A stretch of DNA of 8,561 bases from CAYUKK01 sp964445305 (GTDB lineage Bacteria > Acidobacteriota > Aminicenantia > Aminicenantales > UBA8522). Positions 1-5,525 of the stretch are shown here, piece by piece. A program made the translations under genes and the position numbers. How positions within the stretch are numbered: the stretch's first letter is position 1; the number at the start of each line of letters is the position of its first letter. The DNA is taken from contig CAYUKK010000144.1 of the NCBI GenBank assembly GCA_964445305.1, forward strand, positions 1 to 8,561. Reading direction: 5' to 3'. Under the pieces are notes generated by a model. The model was not told the DNA's origin. It did not search any database and saw nothing but the letters and a program-made list of their open reading frames with translations.

Positions 1-122
1 TGGGGACTCCCCCGCAGGATAAATTCCTGAAGCTTTACGAGACGGACCACTATGTTCCAACGGGTGAAATCATCAAGGAAACACAGGCTTTCTTGAATAA
101 GTACCTGGGACCCGTTAAATAG
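1..122 (+). CDS. C-terminal tail of an alpha/beta-hydrolase-like protein (partial)
   Basis: The frame starting at base 3 is open from the window edge to the TAG at 120-122, giving about 39 residues. The tail contains the motif YETDHYVPTGEIIKET followed by FLNKYLGPVK. In dienelactone-hydrolase/S9-peptidase-like alpha/beta hydrolases, a 'D-x-H' segment near the C-terminus supplies the catalytic histidine, and an amphipathic helix ending in LDRYLGPV-type sequence closes the domain; this tail fits that pattern. In related bacteria such a hydrolase domain is often fused behind a Ser/Thr kinase domain, which would suit the kinase gene that follows on the same strand, but the N-terminal part lies outside the window. 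The family assignment rests on a short segment and is an inference; the reading frame and stop are seen directly. Confidence 0.6.
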   Translation, partial: GTPPQDKFLKLYETDHYVPTGEIIKETQAFLNKYLGPVK

Positions 123-161
123 CCGGCGGGACGTTCCCCAAGGTGCCGCCCTTGAAAGAGT

Positions 162-190
162 TTGACTCTAATGTTCCAAGATTGTATTCT
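162..190 (+). promoter_or_regulatory. Possible sigma-70-type promoter for the kinase gene
   Basis: TTGACT at 162-167 matches the -35 consensus in 5 of 6 positions. TATTCT at 185-190 matches the -10 consensus in 4 of 6, and the spacing is 17 bp. Transcription would begin near 197, about 25 bases before the zinc-ribbon reading frame. The only purine-rich ribosome-binding candidate is GAGGGG at 214-219. The match is by eye and the -10 is imperfect. Confidence 0.4.
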
Positions 191-222
191 TTTATTCAGC
201 ACAAAAAAGGATTGAGGGGACA

Positions 223-666
223 ATAAAGTGCCCGAAATGCCAGTTTGAAAACACGCTGGATTCCAAGTTCTGCAAAGAATGCGGGACGAAGCTCGACCTG
301 GCGGGAGATATTTCCGTCTCTAAAACGATGACGCTGGAAACTCCCGGCGAAGAACTGACAAGGGGAACCGTTTTCGCCAGCCGGTATGAGATCATCGAGG
401 AGCTCGGCCGGGGAGGCATGGGGAAGATCTACCGGGCCTATGACAAGAAAATCGAAGGGGAGGTCGCCCTCAAGCTGATCAGGCCGGAGATTGCCCTCGA
501 GAAAAAAACAATTGATCGTTTCCGCAACGAGTTAAAAATCGCCCGGGAAATCAGTCATCGCAACGTCTGCCGCATGTATGACATGAACGAAGAAAAAGGC
601 ACCTATTACATTACCATGGAGTATGTCCGGGGGGGGAGGACCTCAAAAGCGTCATTCGGAGAATGA
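223..666 (+). CDS. Kinase fragment 1: zinc ribbon and kinase N-lobe
   Basis: This frame reads from ATA at 223 to TGA at 664-666; the first ordinary start is ATG at 328. Counting from 223, the zinc ribbon has CPKC at residues 3-6 and CKEC at 17-20. The kinase glycine loop LGRGGMGKIY is at 61-70, the ATP-anchoring lysine is K84 in VALKLI, the likely alpha-C glutamate is E103, and the hinge is MEYV at 132-135. After the hinge the frame runs through CGG GGG GGG AGG and yields about ten unrelated residues before the stop. Relatives normally read GEDLKS at this point, and that sequence is present in another frame. If translated from 328 the product would lack the zinc ribbon and the catalytic loop, and so be inactive. 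TGA and the next fragment's ATG overlap as ATGA (663-666). Confidence 0.7.
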   Translation: MKCPKCQFENTLDSKFCKECGTKLDLAGDISVSKTMTLETPGEELTRGTVFASRYEIIEELGRGGMGKIYRAYDKKIEGEVALKLIRPEIALEKKTIDRFRNELKIAREISHRNVCRMYDMNEEKGTYYITMEYVRGGRTSKASFGE

Positions 667-1883
667 AGCAGCTAACCGCAGGGACGGCGGTTTCCATCGC
701 CAAACAGGTTTCGGAAGGGTTGGTCGAAGCCCATCGGATCGGCATCGTCCACCGGGACCTCAAGCCGGGCAATATCATGATTGATAAAGAGGGCAATGCC
801 AAAATCATGGATTTCGGGATTGCCCGGTGGCGGCATGGCGGGGCGATCACGGCCGATGGTGCGATCATCGGCACGCCGGAATACATGTCACCGGAGCAGG
901 TTGAGGGAAAGGAAGCGGACTCTAGGGCGGACATCTATGCCCTGGGCATTATCCTCTATGAGATGGTCACCGGCCGTGTCCCGTTTGAAGGGGAGACGCC
1001 TCTTGCCGTGGCTCATAAGCAAAAATATGAGGCCCCTCAGGCGCCCCGGAAGATCAATCCACAAATCCCCGAGGACCTTAACCGACTTATCCTCAGATGC
1101 CTGGAGAAGGACCGGACGAAGAGGTTTCAAACCGCTGAGGAGATGGTGTCCAACCTGGCTGTTATCGAGAGCGCCATCCCTGGTACTGCGCGAATCGTGC
1201 CCAGGCGCGAGCCAATCTCGGCACGGGAGATTACGGTCAAGTTCAAGCTAAAAAAGCTCTTTGTTCCTGCCTTCATTTTCCTTGTCCTCGTCCTTGCTGC
1301 CGCCGTCCTCTGGCGCTTTATCCCACGCAAAGAAGTTGCCCCTGCCCCGCCCATCGAAAACTCCATCGCCGTCATCAGCTTTGAGAACCAGACTGGCGAG
1401 AAAGCTTATGATATTTTCCAGAAATCCATCCCCAACTTGCTGATCACGAACCTGGAAAACACCGGATTCTTTAGCTATGTGGCGACCTGGGAGAGGCTAC
1501 ATGACCTTCTCAAGCAGCTCGGCAAGAGCGACCTGAACACAATCGACAGAGATTCCGGATTTGCAGCCTGTCGGCGGGGAGGCATCAAGGCCATTGTCTT
1601 GGGAAGTTTTGTCAAAGCCGGCGACACATTTATGACGGACGTCAAAGTGCTGGATGTGGAGACGAAACGCCTTTTGACGGTTGCCAGCGCGCGCGGCGAT
1701 GGAGTGGACAGCATCCTCAAAGTGCAGATCGACGAGCTGAGCAAGAAAATTGCCGAAGGCATGGGCATCGCTAGGCAGAAGATTGATGCGTATCAGACCA
1801 GGATTGCCGATGTCACCACGAGTTCCGCAGAAGCTTATAATTATTTCGTCAGAGGCAGAGAGGAATGGGACAGACTTGAATAG
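663..1883 (+). CDS. Kinase fragment 2: kinase C-lobe, TM helix, TolB-like domain
   Basis: This 406-residue open segment holds the catalytic half of the kinase. The catalytic loop HRDLKPGN is at residues 30-37 (D32, N37), DFG is at 50-52, the activation-segment end is TPEYMSPEQ at 71-79, and the conserved IYALGIILYEM helix starts at 91. A hydrophobic run at about 199-219, preceded by KLKK and followed by RK, is a single membrane helix. Beyond it, IENSIAVISFENQT begins a TolB-N-terminal/FlgO-like domain of about 150 residues, predicted outside the cytoplasm. The segment ends at TAG in the sequence ...EEWDRLE-stop, directly before the first TPR helix, so the stop is inside the ancestral gene. 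Without the N-lobe this fragment cannot bind ATP normally. Its ATG is probably just an internal methionine of the ancestor. Confidence 0.7.
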   Translation: MKQLTAGTAVSIAKQVSEGLVEAHRIGIVHRDLKPGNIMIDKEGNAKIMDFGIARWRHGGAITADGAIIGTPEYMSPEQVEGKEADSRADIYALGIILYEMVTGRVPFEGETPLAVAHKQKYEAPQAPRKINPQIPEDLNRLILRCLEKDRTKRFQTAEEMVSNLAVIESAIPGTARIVPRREPISAREITVKFKLKKLFVPAFIFLVLVLAAAVLWRFIPRKEVAPAPPIENSIAVISFENQTGEKAYDIFQKSIPNLLITNLENTGFFSYVATWERLHDLLKQLGKSDLNTIDRDSGFAACRRGGIKAIVLGSFVKAGDTFMTDVKVLDVETKRLLTVASARGDGVDSILKVQIDELSKKIAEGMGIARQKIDAYQTRIADVTTSSAEAYNYFVRGREEWDRLE

Positions 1884-2666
1884 GAGAACGCCAAAAAGTA
1901 TCTGGAGAAAGCCGTAGAGCTTGACCCGGAATTTGCCTCGGCTTATCGCTTGCTCGCCCGGACCTGCATTCAGCTCGGTCAAATGCAGGAAGCGAGTGCC
2001 GCCTACGAAAAAGCCAGGACCTATTCCGAGAAGGCGACAGAAAAAGAACGCCTTTGGATTGAGGCGTCCTATGCGGGCGATGTCGAAGGAAATTCAGAGA
2101 AACATGATAGCCTAATAGACGAAATTGTCAATAAATATCCCCGCGATAAGGCTGCGCAGCGCGTTTTGGCTAATAGGTTGCGCGCAGCAGGGCAGTTTGA
2201 CAAAGCGATCAAACAGTATGAACTTGTTCTCGAGCTTGACCCAAATGATCCTTGGGCCCTTAATTCTCTTGGATCCATGTATGCCAGAATCGGCAACTAT
2301 GAAAAAGCTGTTGGGGTGCTGAAGAGGTGTGCCGCCTCAAGGCCCGGCGATGTCAACCCTTTGGATTCATTAGCCGAAGTCTATTTTCTCTGGGGAAAGC
2401 TGGATGAATCCATCGCAAAATACGGTGAGGTCATTAAACTAAACCCAGATTTTTTTGCATCCTATTTTGGATTAGCCCATGTTTTGGCTTTTAAAGGAGA
2501 CTATTCCCAGGCGATAAGTTATCTCGATCAGTGCATCCTGAGAGCTCAAGCCCCGCGCTGGAAATGGAATGGCCATATGATAAAGGGACTGTATTATTAC
2601 TGGCTTGGAGCTCTAGCCCGGGCAAAGAGCGAGTTTGAGAACGTGCGCAGAATCGAGAAGAAATAA
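1884..2666 (+). CDS. Kinase fragment 3: TPR repeats, in frame after the TAG
   Basis: The frame of fragment 2 continues after TAG 1881-1883 without further stops to TAA at 2664-2666. Typical TPR sequence begins at once (KYLEKAVELDPEFASAY) and recurs, for example in QYELVLELDPNDPWALNSLG and KYGEVIKLNPDF, giving roughly five to six helix-turn-helix repeats of 34 residues. TPRs bind partner proteins; here they formed the C-terminal sensor or docking part of the kinase. The first plausible restart codons are TTG at 1950 and ATG at 1983, and I see no convincing RBS for either, so independent expression is doubtful. The stretch ends in RRIEKK followed by TAA, where a frame change occurs. Confidence 0.65.
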   Translation, partial: ENAKKYLEKAVELDPEFASAYRLLARTCIQLGQMQEASAAYEKARTYSEKATEKERLWIEASYAGDVEGNSEKHDSLIDEIVNKYPRDKAAQRVLANRLRAAGQFDKAIKQYELVLELDPNDPWALNSLGSMYARIGNYEKAVGVLKRCAASRPGDVNPLDSLAEVYFLWGKLDESIAKYGEVIKLNPDFFASYFGLAHVLAFKGDYSQAISYLDQCILRAQAPRWKWNGHMIKGLYYYWLGALARAKSEFENVRRIEKK

Positions 2667-2668
2667 AA

Positions 2669-3379
2669 TTCGCGGTTCAATTCTGGGCCGACTACTATTT
2701 GGGCCTGATTTATTGTCAAAGGGGTGACCCGGAGCTCAGTCAAGACTATATCCTGAGTTTTTTCGATGGGGCCATAAAAGCTTATCCAGAAGATAGAGAG
2801 CTTATAGAAGCGGACTACAGCTTTGCTATGGGATTAGTAGATATTAAGCAAGAAAACATTGATGCTGCAAAAGCGAGGCTCGAGGGATTAAAATCCCTTC
2901 TGTCCGGAGCCAAAGGCATCAGCTCTTATACAAGAAGGCTGTTCACCATTAAGTCGAATTATCTCGCAGCAGAAATAGTTCTCAAAGAGGGCGATTCCCA
3001 AAAAGCCATCAAGTTTTTGGAAACTCTATCCGATGAGACGGATGGAATACCTGGTTTAGATTTCGCAACATCCCAAATCAATTTGCATTTGTTTTCTCTC
3101 AAGGATTTTCTGGCGCGGGCCTATGAGCAGGCAGGCGATCTCCCGAGGGCCTTCGCCGAGTATGAAAAAGCCGTGACGTTTGATCCTAATAGCCAAGACA
3201 GACGGCTGATCAACGCGCTCTATCATTATCGTCTGGCCAAGCTGTACGAGAAAAAAGGCGCGAAGGCCAAAGCCGCCGCCCGCTACCGGCGCTTCCTCGA
3301 GCTCTGGAAGGACGCCGATCCCGGCACGCCCGAAGTCGAGGACGCTAAGGCCCGCCTCGAAGCACTAAGAGTAAGATAA
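2669..3379 (+). CDS. Kinase fragment 4: C-terminal TPR repeats
   Basis: In the frame displaced by one base from fragment 3, an open segment runs through FAVQFWADYYLGLIYCQRGD and then more TPR-like helices to TAA at 3377-3379. The last full repeats are FLARAYEQAGDLPRAFAEYE and YRLAKLYEKKGAKAKAAARY, and the end is DAKARLEALRVR, a common terminus for this protein class. A TTG at 2699 could be read as a start but has no upstream RBS, and the homologous sequence begins before it. I therefore read this as the displaced C-terminus of the kinase gene, not a separate gene. The frame change lies within about 2651-2670, in the A-rich stretch GAGAAGAAATAAAATTC, and is explained by loss of one base or gain of two. 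Confidence 0.65.
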   Translation, partial: FAVQFWADYYLGLIYCQRGDPELSQDYILSFFDGAIKAYPEDRELIEADYSFAMGLVDIKQENIDAAKARLEGLKSLLSGAKGISSYTRRLFTIKSNYLAAEIVLKEGDSQKAIKFLETLSDETDGIPGLDFATSQINLHLFSLKDFLARAYEQAGDLPRAFAEYEKAVTFDPNSQDRRLINALYHYRLAKLYEKKGAKAKAAARYRRFLELWKDADPGTPEVEDAKARLEALRVR

Positions 3380-3433
3380 TTTTCTTATGTCTGTCCTGTT
3401 GCCTTACTAGAAAATTTATATGAAAGAATATTC

Positions 3434-3463
3434 ATTGCCTCACGTAAGAATCTATACGAAAAT
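3434..3463 (+). repeat. Left terminal inverted repeat of the IS derivative
   Basis: This roughly 30-bp end starts ATTGCCTCACGTAAGAATCT and continues TATACGAAAA. Its reverse complement matches the right subterminal copy (3911-3938) at about 23 of 27 positions without gaps, and the right terminal copy (3946-3973) with one gap. Such ends are the binding and cleavage sites of the transposase. Confidence 0.75.
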
Positions 3464-3517
3464 TTGTGCAGTTTCTCTTTGTTCTTTGTAGCCGCCACAG
3501 CCTGTCTTTTAGCCCAT

Positions 3518-3846
3518 CTATCTCTGTCTTTTATCTGAGTCTATCCCCAGCAGGGGAAAAGGCAATCTCTCTTTTATCCTCTCCAGAGCCTGGAAGGTCC
3601 AGACCTGAGCTCGATTACGTAAGGCCTCGGTTTCTATCCAACCGGAGGCCACATCGGTGGCGTTGAGGCTGATAAGATGACTTTCCGACCACAGTGGCGC
3701 CATAACCAGCTGGCATAACAGCGATGATAACCGGTAAGACCAACAAACTCCTCCAATACTAGTCCCTTTTCCCTCTTCGAGCCTCTCTGATACCTTTTGC
3801 CCAGCTCCTCTAACACTGGTCGCTTAACTTTCATCTCTAATCCCAT
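3518..3846 (-). pseudogene. Transposase remnant (integrase-core DDE type), internally deleted
   Basis: Reading on the minus strand, ATG at 3846 is preceded by AGGAGG with 7-bp spacing (complement of 3854-3859), so the natural start is preserved. The N-terminal part has KRYQRGSKREKGLVLEEF and LTGYHRCYASWL, the helix-turn-helix region typical of these transposases. Near 3690 the homology jumps, in another frame, to LNATDVASGWIETEALRNRA and RLPFPLLGIDSD, which belongs to the catalytic core around the second aspartate. The roughly 130-150 residues normally between these blocks are absent, and so is everything after GIDSD (including the expected NGSEF and the catalytic glutamate). At least two deletions therefore removed the first Asp region and the C-terminus, and the product is certainly inactive. 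The family name IS481/ISNCY-like comes from recalled motifs, not a search. Confidence 0.75.
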
Positions 3847-3863
3847 GTCCTTGCCTCCTGGCG

Positions 3864-3880
3864 AATATCACCCCGATATT
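3864..3880. other. Small perfect hairpin in the transposase leader
   Basis: AATATC (3864-3869) and GATATT (3875-3880) are exact reverse complements separated by the 5-base loop ACCCC. On the minus strand this lies just 5' of the AGGAGG ribosome-binding site of the transposase remnant. It might once have modulated translation of the transposase. A 6-bp A/T-rich stem is weak and could be chance. Confidence 0.35.
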
Positions 3881-3910
3881 TAAGGGCTCTACCGGCCAGA
3901 TGGCAAGATG

Positions 3911-3938
3911 ATTTCGTGTAGATTTTCTCGTGAGGCAA
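3911..3938 (-). repeat. Right subterminal repeat copy
   Basis: The segment starts ATTTCGTGTAGA and ends CGTGAGGCAA. It lies 7 bp inside the outer right copy, in the same orientation, forming a direct tandem pair. It is the closer match to the left end in length and in the CGTGAGGCAA block. It may therefore be the original right end, with the outer copy a leftover from another element, or both may be genuine transposase-binding sites. Confidence 0.65.
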
Positions 3939-3945
3939 CGAATCA

Positions 3946-3973
3946 ATTTCGTATAGATATTAAGTGAGGCAAT
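3946..3973 (-). repeat. Right terminal inverted repeat copy
   Basis: The segment starts ATTTCGTATAGATATTAAG and ends TGAGGCAAT. Its outer 10 bases are the exact reverse complement of the left end's outer 10. It is one base shorter than the subterminal copy in the variable middle. Its outer edge lies only 8 bp from the -35 box of the permease promoter. Confidence 0.7.
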
Positions 3974-3981
3974 TCGGTTTC

Positions 3982-4010
3982 TTGACATCAGCTTGAGGGG
4001 GGTATATTTT
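3982..4010 (+). promoter_or_regulatory. Sigma-70-type promoter of the purine permease
   Basis: A perfect TTGACA at 3982-3987 is followed, after 17 bp, by TATTTT at 4005-4010, or after 15 bp by the better hexamer TATATT at 4003-4008. Transcription would start near 4015-4017, leaving a leader of about 17 bases that holds little besides the ribosome-binding site. That leader is too short to contain a purine riboswitch. The promoter lies wholly outside the IS end at 3973. Confidence 0.65.
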
Positions 4011-4020
4011 AGCCACGCGG

Positions 4021-4027
4021 AGGAGGT
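4021..4027 (+). promoter_or_regulatory. Strong ribosome-binding site of the permease
   Basis: AGGAGGT ends 5 bases before the ATG at 4033. It is a near-perfect Shine-Dalgarno sequence and fixes the start codon. Confidence 0.85.
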
Positions 4028-4032
4028 GGAAG

Positions 4033-5418
4033 ATGGCTTTTCCTCTAAGCGAGCGCTTCTTCGGGCTAAAGGAAAAAGGGACGACGGCTCGGGTCGAAGT
4101 CCTGGGCGGGCTCACTACCTTCATCACTATGGCTTATATTATCGTTGTTAACCCGGCCATCCTGAGCTTTGCCGGAATTCCTGAGGGCCCGAGCACTGTG
4201 GCCACCATTCTGGCTGCTGCCTTTGGGTCGCTGTTCATGGGTTTCTATGCGAACCGACCGATTGCCGTAGCTCCCTACATGGGTGAGAATGCGTTCATCG
4301 CCTTTGGCCTGGCTGCCATGGGGATTGGCTGGCAGCTTCGGTTGGGGTCGGTTTTTGTTAGCGGCCTTGTCTTTGCCCTGATCACCCTCCTCCGCATTCG
4401 CTCCTGGCTGGCCAATTCCATCTCTCCGAGCTTAAAACACAGCTTTGCCGTCGGCATCGGCCTCTTTCTGGCTTTCATCGGTCTCTACGAGACGGGAATC
4501 GTGACCAGCGCCGTCGAGGGGATGGACCCGCGGGCATTGATCAAGGGCTCTTCCTCTCTCCTCGCTGCTCCTGATGTGCCTGTCAAAATCGGCAACCTCC
4601 GTAGCCCGGCCGTGCTCCTGGCCGTTGTCGGGTTCCTCCTGATCAGCTTTTTCCTCCATCACCGAGTCCGGGGCGGCATTCTCCTCGGCATCATCATCAC
4701 GGCACTCGTTGGCTATGCAGTCGGGCTGGGGAAATCGCCCGAGGCGATAGTCGCCCTTCCTTTTGCCGGCAAATATAGCCTCGCGCCCATCGCTTTCAAG
4801 CTGGACATCGCCGGCGTCCTCAATCTCAGCTTCTTGCCCATCCTCCTGACGCTGTTCCTGATGAGCTTCCTCGACACGCTCGGGACACTCGTTGGTGTTG
4901 GCGCAGCGGGCAAGATGCTCGATGAACAGGGTAATTTTCCTGACATTGAGAAGCCGATGATGGTCGACGCGGCGAGCTGTATGTTCAGCGCTCTTGTCGG
5001 CACCTCGACGAGCGGCGCTTACATCGAGTCGGCAACAGGGATCCGAGAGGGAGCCCGCACCGGGCTGGCGGCCATCACCACCGGCTTGCTTTTTCTCCTT
5101 TGCCTTTTTTTTATCCCGCTTGTTGAGCCGCTTCAGCAGCTCCGCTATGCTTACGGGCCAGCCTTGATCGCCGTCGGGCTGCTGATGATGGGGTCGGTGA
5201 CGCAAATCAAGTTTGCGGACTTGACCGAGTCGATTCCGGCTTTTGCCACCATCGTCATGATGATTTTCACTTACAATATCGCCAATGGCCTGACGGCCGG
5301 ACTCGTCCTTTACCCCTTATTCAAGCTCATCGCGGGCAGGGTCAAAGAATTGAACGCCGGATCGGTGGTGCTGGGATTACTTTGCCTCATCTATTATATT
5401 TTTGGCTTGCCCCATTGA
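4033..5418 (+). CDS. NCS2/AzgA-type purine (adenine/guanine/hypoxanthine) permease
   Basis: The 461-residue, very hydrophobic protein has the normal length and about 12-14 membrane segments of the AzgA branch of the nucleobase-cation symporter-2 family, which imports adenine, guanine or hypoxanthine with protons. It opens with ERFFGLKEKGTTARVEVLGG and LTTFITMAYIIVVNPAIL (residues 7-44), diagnostic of the branch. The TM8 substrate-site motif is FLDTLGTLVGV (279-289) with D281, and the TM10 region is TSTSGAYIESATGIREGARTG minus its last residue (324-343). The TM3 motif is APYMGENAFIAF (80-91), where classical members have APGMGLNAFFAY. This may mark a subgroup or a shifted substrate preference. 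The gene has its own promoter and RBS, stands alone on this strand, and is convergent with tsaE. The exact purine cannot be told from sequence. Confidence 0.93.
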   Translation: MAFPLSERFFGLKEKGTTARVEVLGGLTTFITMAYIIVVNPAILSFAGIPEGPSTVATILAAAFGSLFMGFYANRPIAVAPYMGENAFIAFGLAAMGIGWQLRLGSVFVSGLVFALITLLRIRSWLANSISPSLKHSFAVGIGLFLAFIGLYETGIVTSAVEGMDPRALIKGSSSLLAAPDVPVKIGNLRSPAVLLAVVGFLLISFFLHHRVRGGILLGIIITALVGYAVGLGKSPEAIVALPFAGKYSLAPIAFKLDIAGVLNLSFLPILLTLFLMSFLDTLGTLVGVGAAGKMLDEQGNFPDIEKPMMVDAASCMFSALVGTSTSGAYIESATGIREGARTGLAAITTGLLFLLCLFFIPLVEPLQQLRYAYGPALIAVGLLMMGSVTQIKFADLTESIPAFATIVMMIFTYNIANGLTAGLVLYPLFKLIAGRVKELNAGSVVLGLLCLIYYIFGLPH

Positions 5419-5525
5419 AATAAATGGCTTGGCAAATCTATGGCCTTGGGAACTTCCAGCTCGACCTTCAGCTTATGGGCCAAGAATGGTAGGCGGCCGT
5501 CCGGAGAGAATTGATTTCTTTCGGG
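5419..5525. other. Convergent intergenic region with no clear terminator
   Basis: These 107 bp separate the 3' ends of the permease (+) and tsaE (-). I see no stem-loop followed by a T-run for either direction. On the minus strand the tsaE frame stays open for about 43 codons after its TAG, but that sequence does not resemble a known tsaE extension. Confidence 0.5.

Larger units (their letters stand above)
223..3379 (+). pseudogene. Broken zinc-ribbon / Ser-Thr protein kinase / TolB-like / TPR gene
   Basis: Four consecutive open segments make up one coherent protein of about 1,050 residues once two frame changes and one stop are bridged. The domain order is: zinc ribbon (codons 1-21), kinase N-lobe with glycine loop and VALK lysine, hinge MEYV, kinase C-lobe with HRDLKPGN and DFG, a single TM helix, a TolB-N-terminal-like periplasmic domain, then many TPR repeats. 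Known proteins of this build are membrane-bound sensor kinases that phosphorylate unknown cytoplasmic targets. The lesions are: no ATG/GTG/TTG before the zinc ribbon, a G8 run at 629-636 that shifts the frame, TAG at 1881-1883, and a frame change near 2651-2670. Several independent hits favour a true pseudogene. The two homopolymer-associated shifts could also be assembly or sequencing errors, but the TAG and the start change are not of that kind. Confidence 0.8.
3434..3973. mobile_element. Internally deleted IS (MITE-like derivative) with terminal repeats
   Basis: The segment starts with ATTGCCTCAC (3434-3443) and ends with the exact reverse complement GTGAGGCAAT (3964-3973). The similarity continues inward through CTATACGAAA on the left and TTTCGTATAG on the right. 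Between the ends lies a damaged minus-strand transposase (3846-3518). The parent would be an integrase-core (DDE) IS of the IS481/ISNCY-like type and much longer than these 540 bp, so this is a deletion derivative that could move only if a full-length relative supplied transposase. It sits between the kinase stop (3379) and the permease promoter (3982). I could not identify a convincing target-site duplication. The flanks have similar GAAT letters, but not directly abutting both ends. Confidence 0.7.

Noticed and set aside
1497..1982. Minus-strand open frame of 161 codons across the TolB-like region
   Set aside because: Antisense to conserved domain sequence and without recognisable motifs; best explained as a shadow.
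3380..3433. Terminator behind the kinase gene
   Set aside because: No GC-rich stem-loop with a following T-run is visible in this short A/T-rich stretch.
3466..3666. Short plus-strand open frame inside the IS remnant
   Set aside because: It is the antisense of the transposase core remnant; no RBS or similarity.
4011..4032. Purine riboswitch upstream of the permease
   Set aside because: The leader after the predicted transcription start is about 17 bases and has no aptamer-like structure.
4432..5205. Long minus-strand open frame (257 codons) inside the permease gene
   Set aside because: Very charged, low-complexity-like translation typical of an antisense shadow of a hydrophobic membrane protein; the permease is certain.
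5416..5525. Open minus-strand frame after the tsaE stop (DGRLPFLAHKLKVELEV-like) as a read-through extension
   Set aside because: About 43 codons only, partly antisense to the permease end, TsaE is already full length, and no domain is recognisable.
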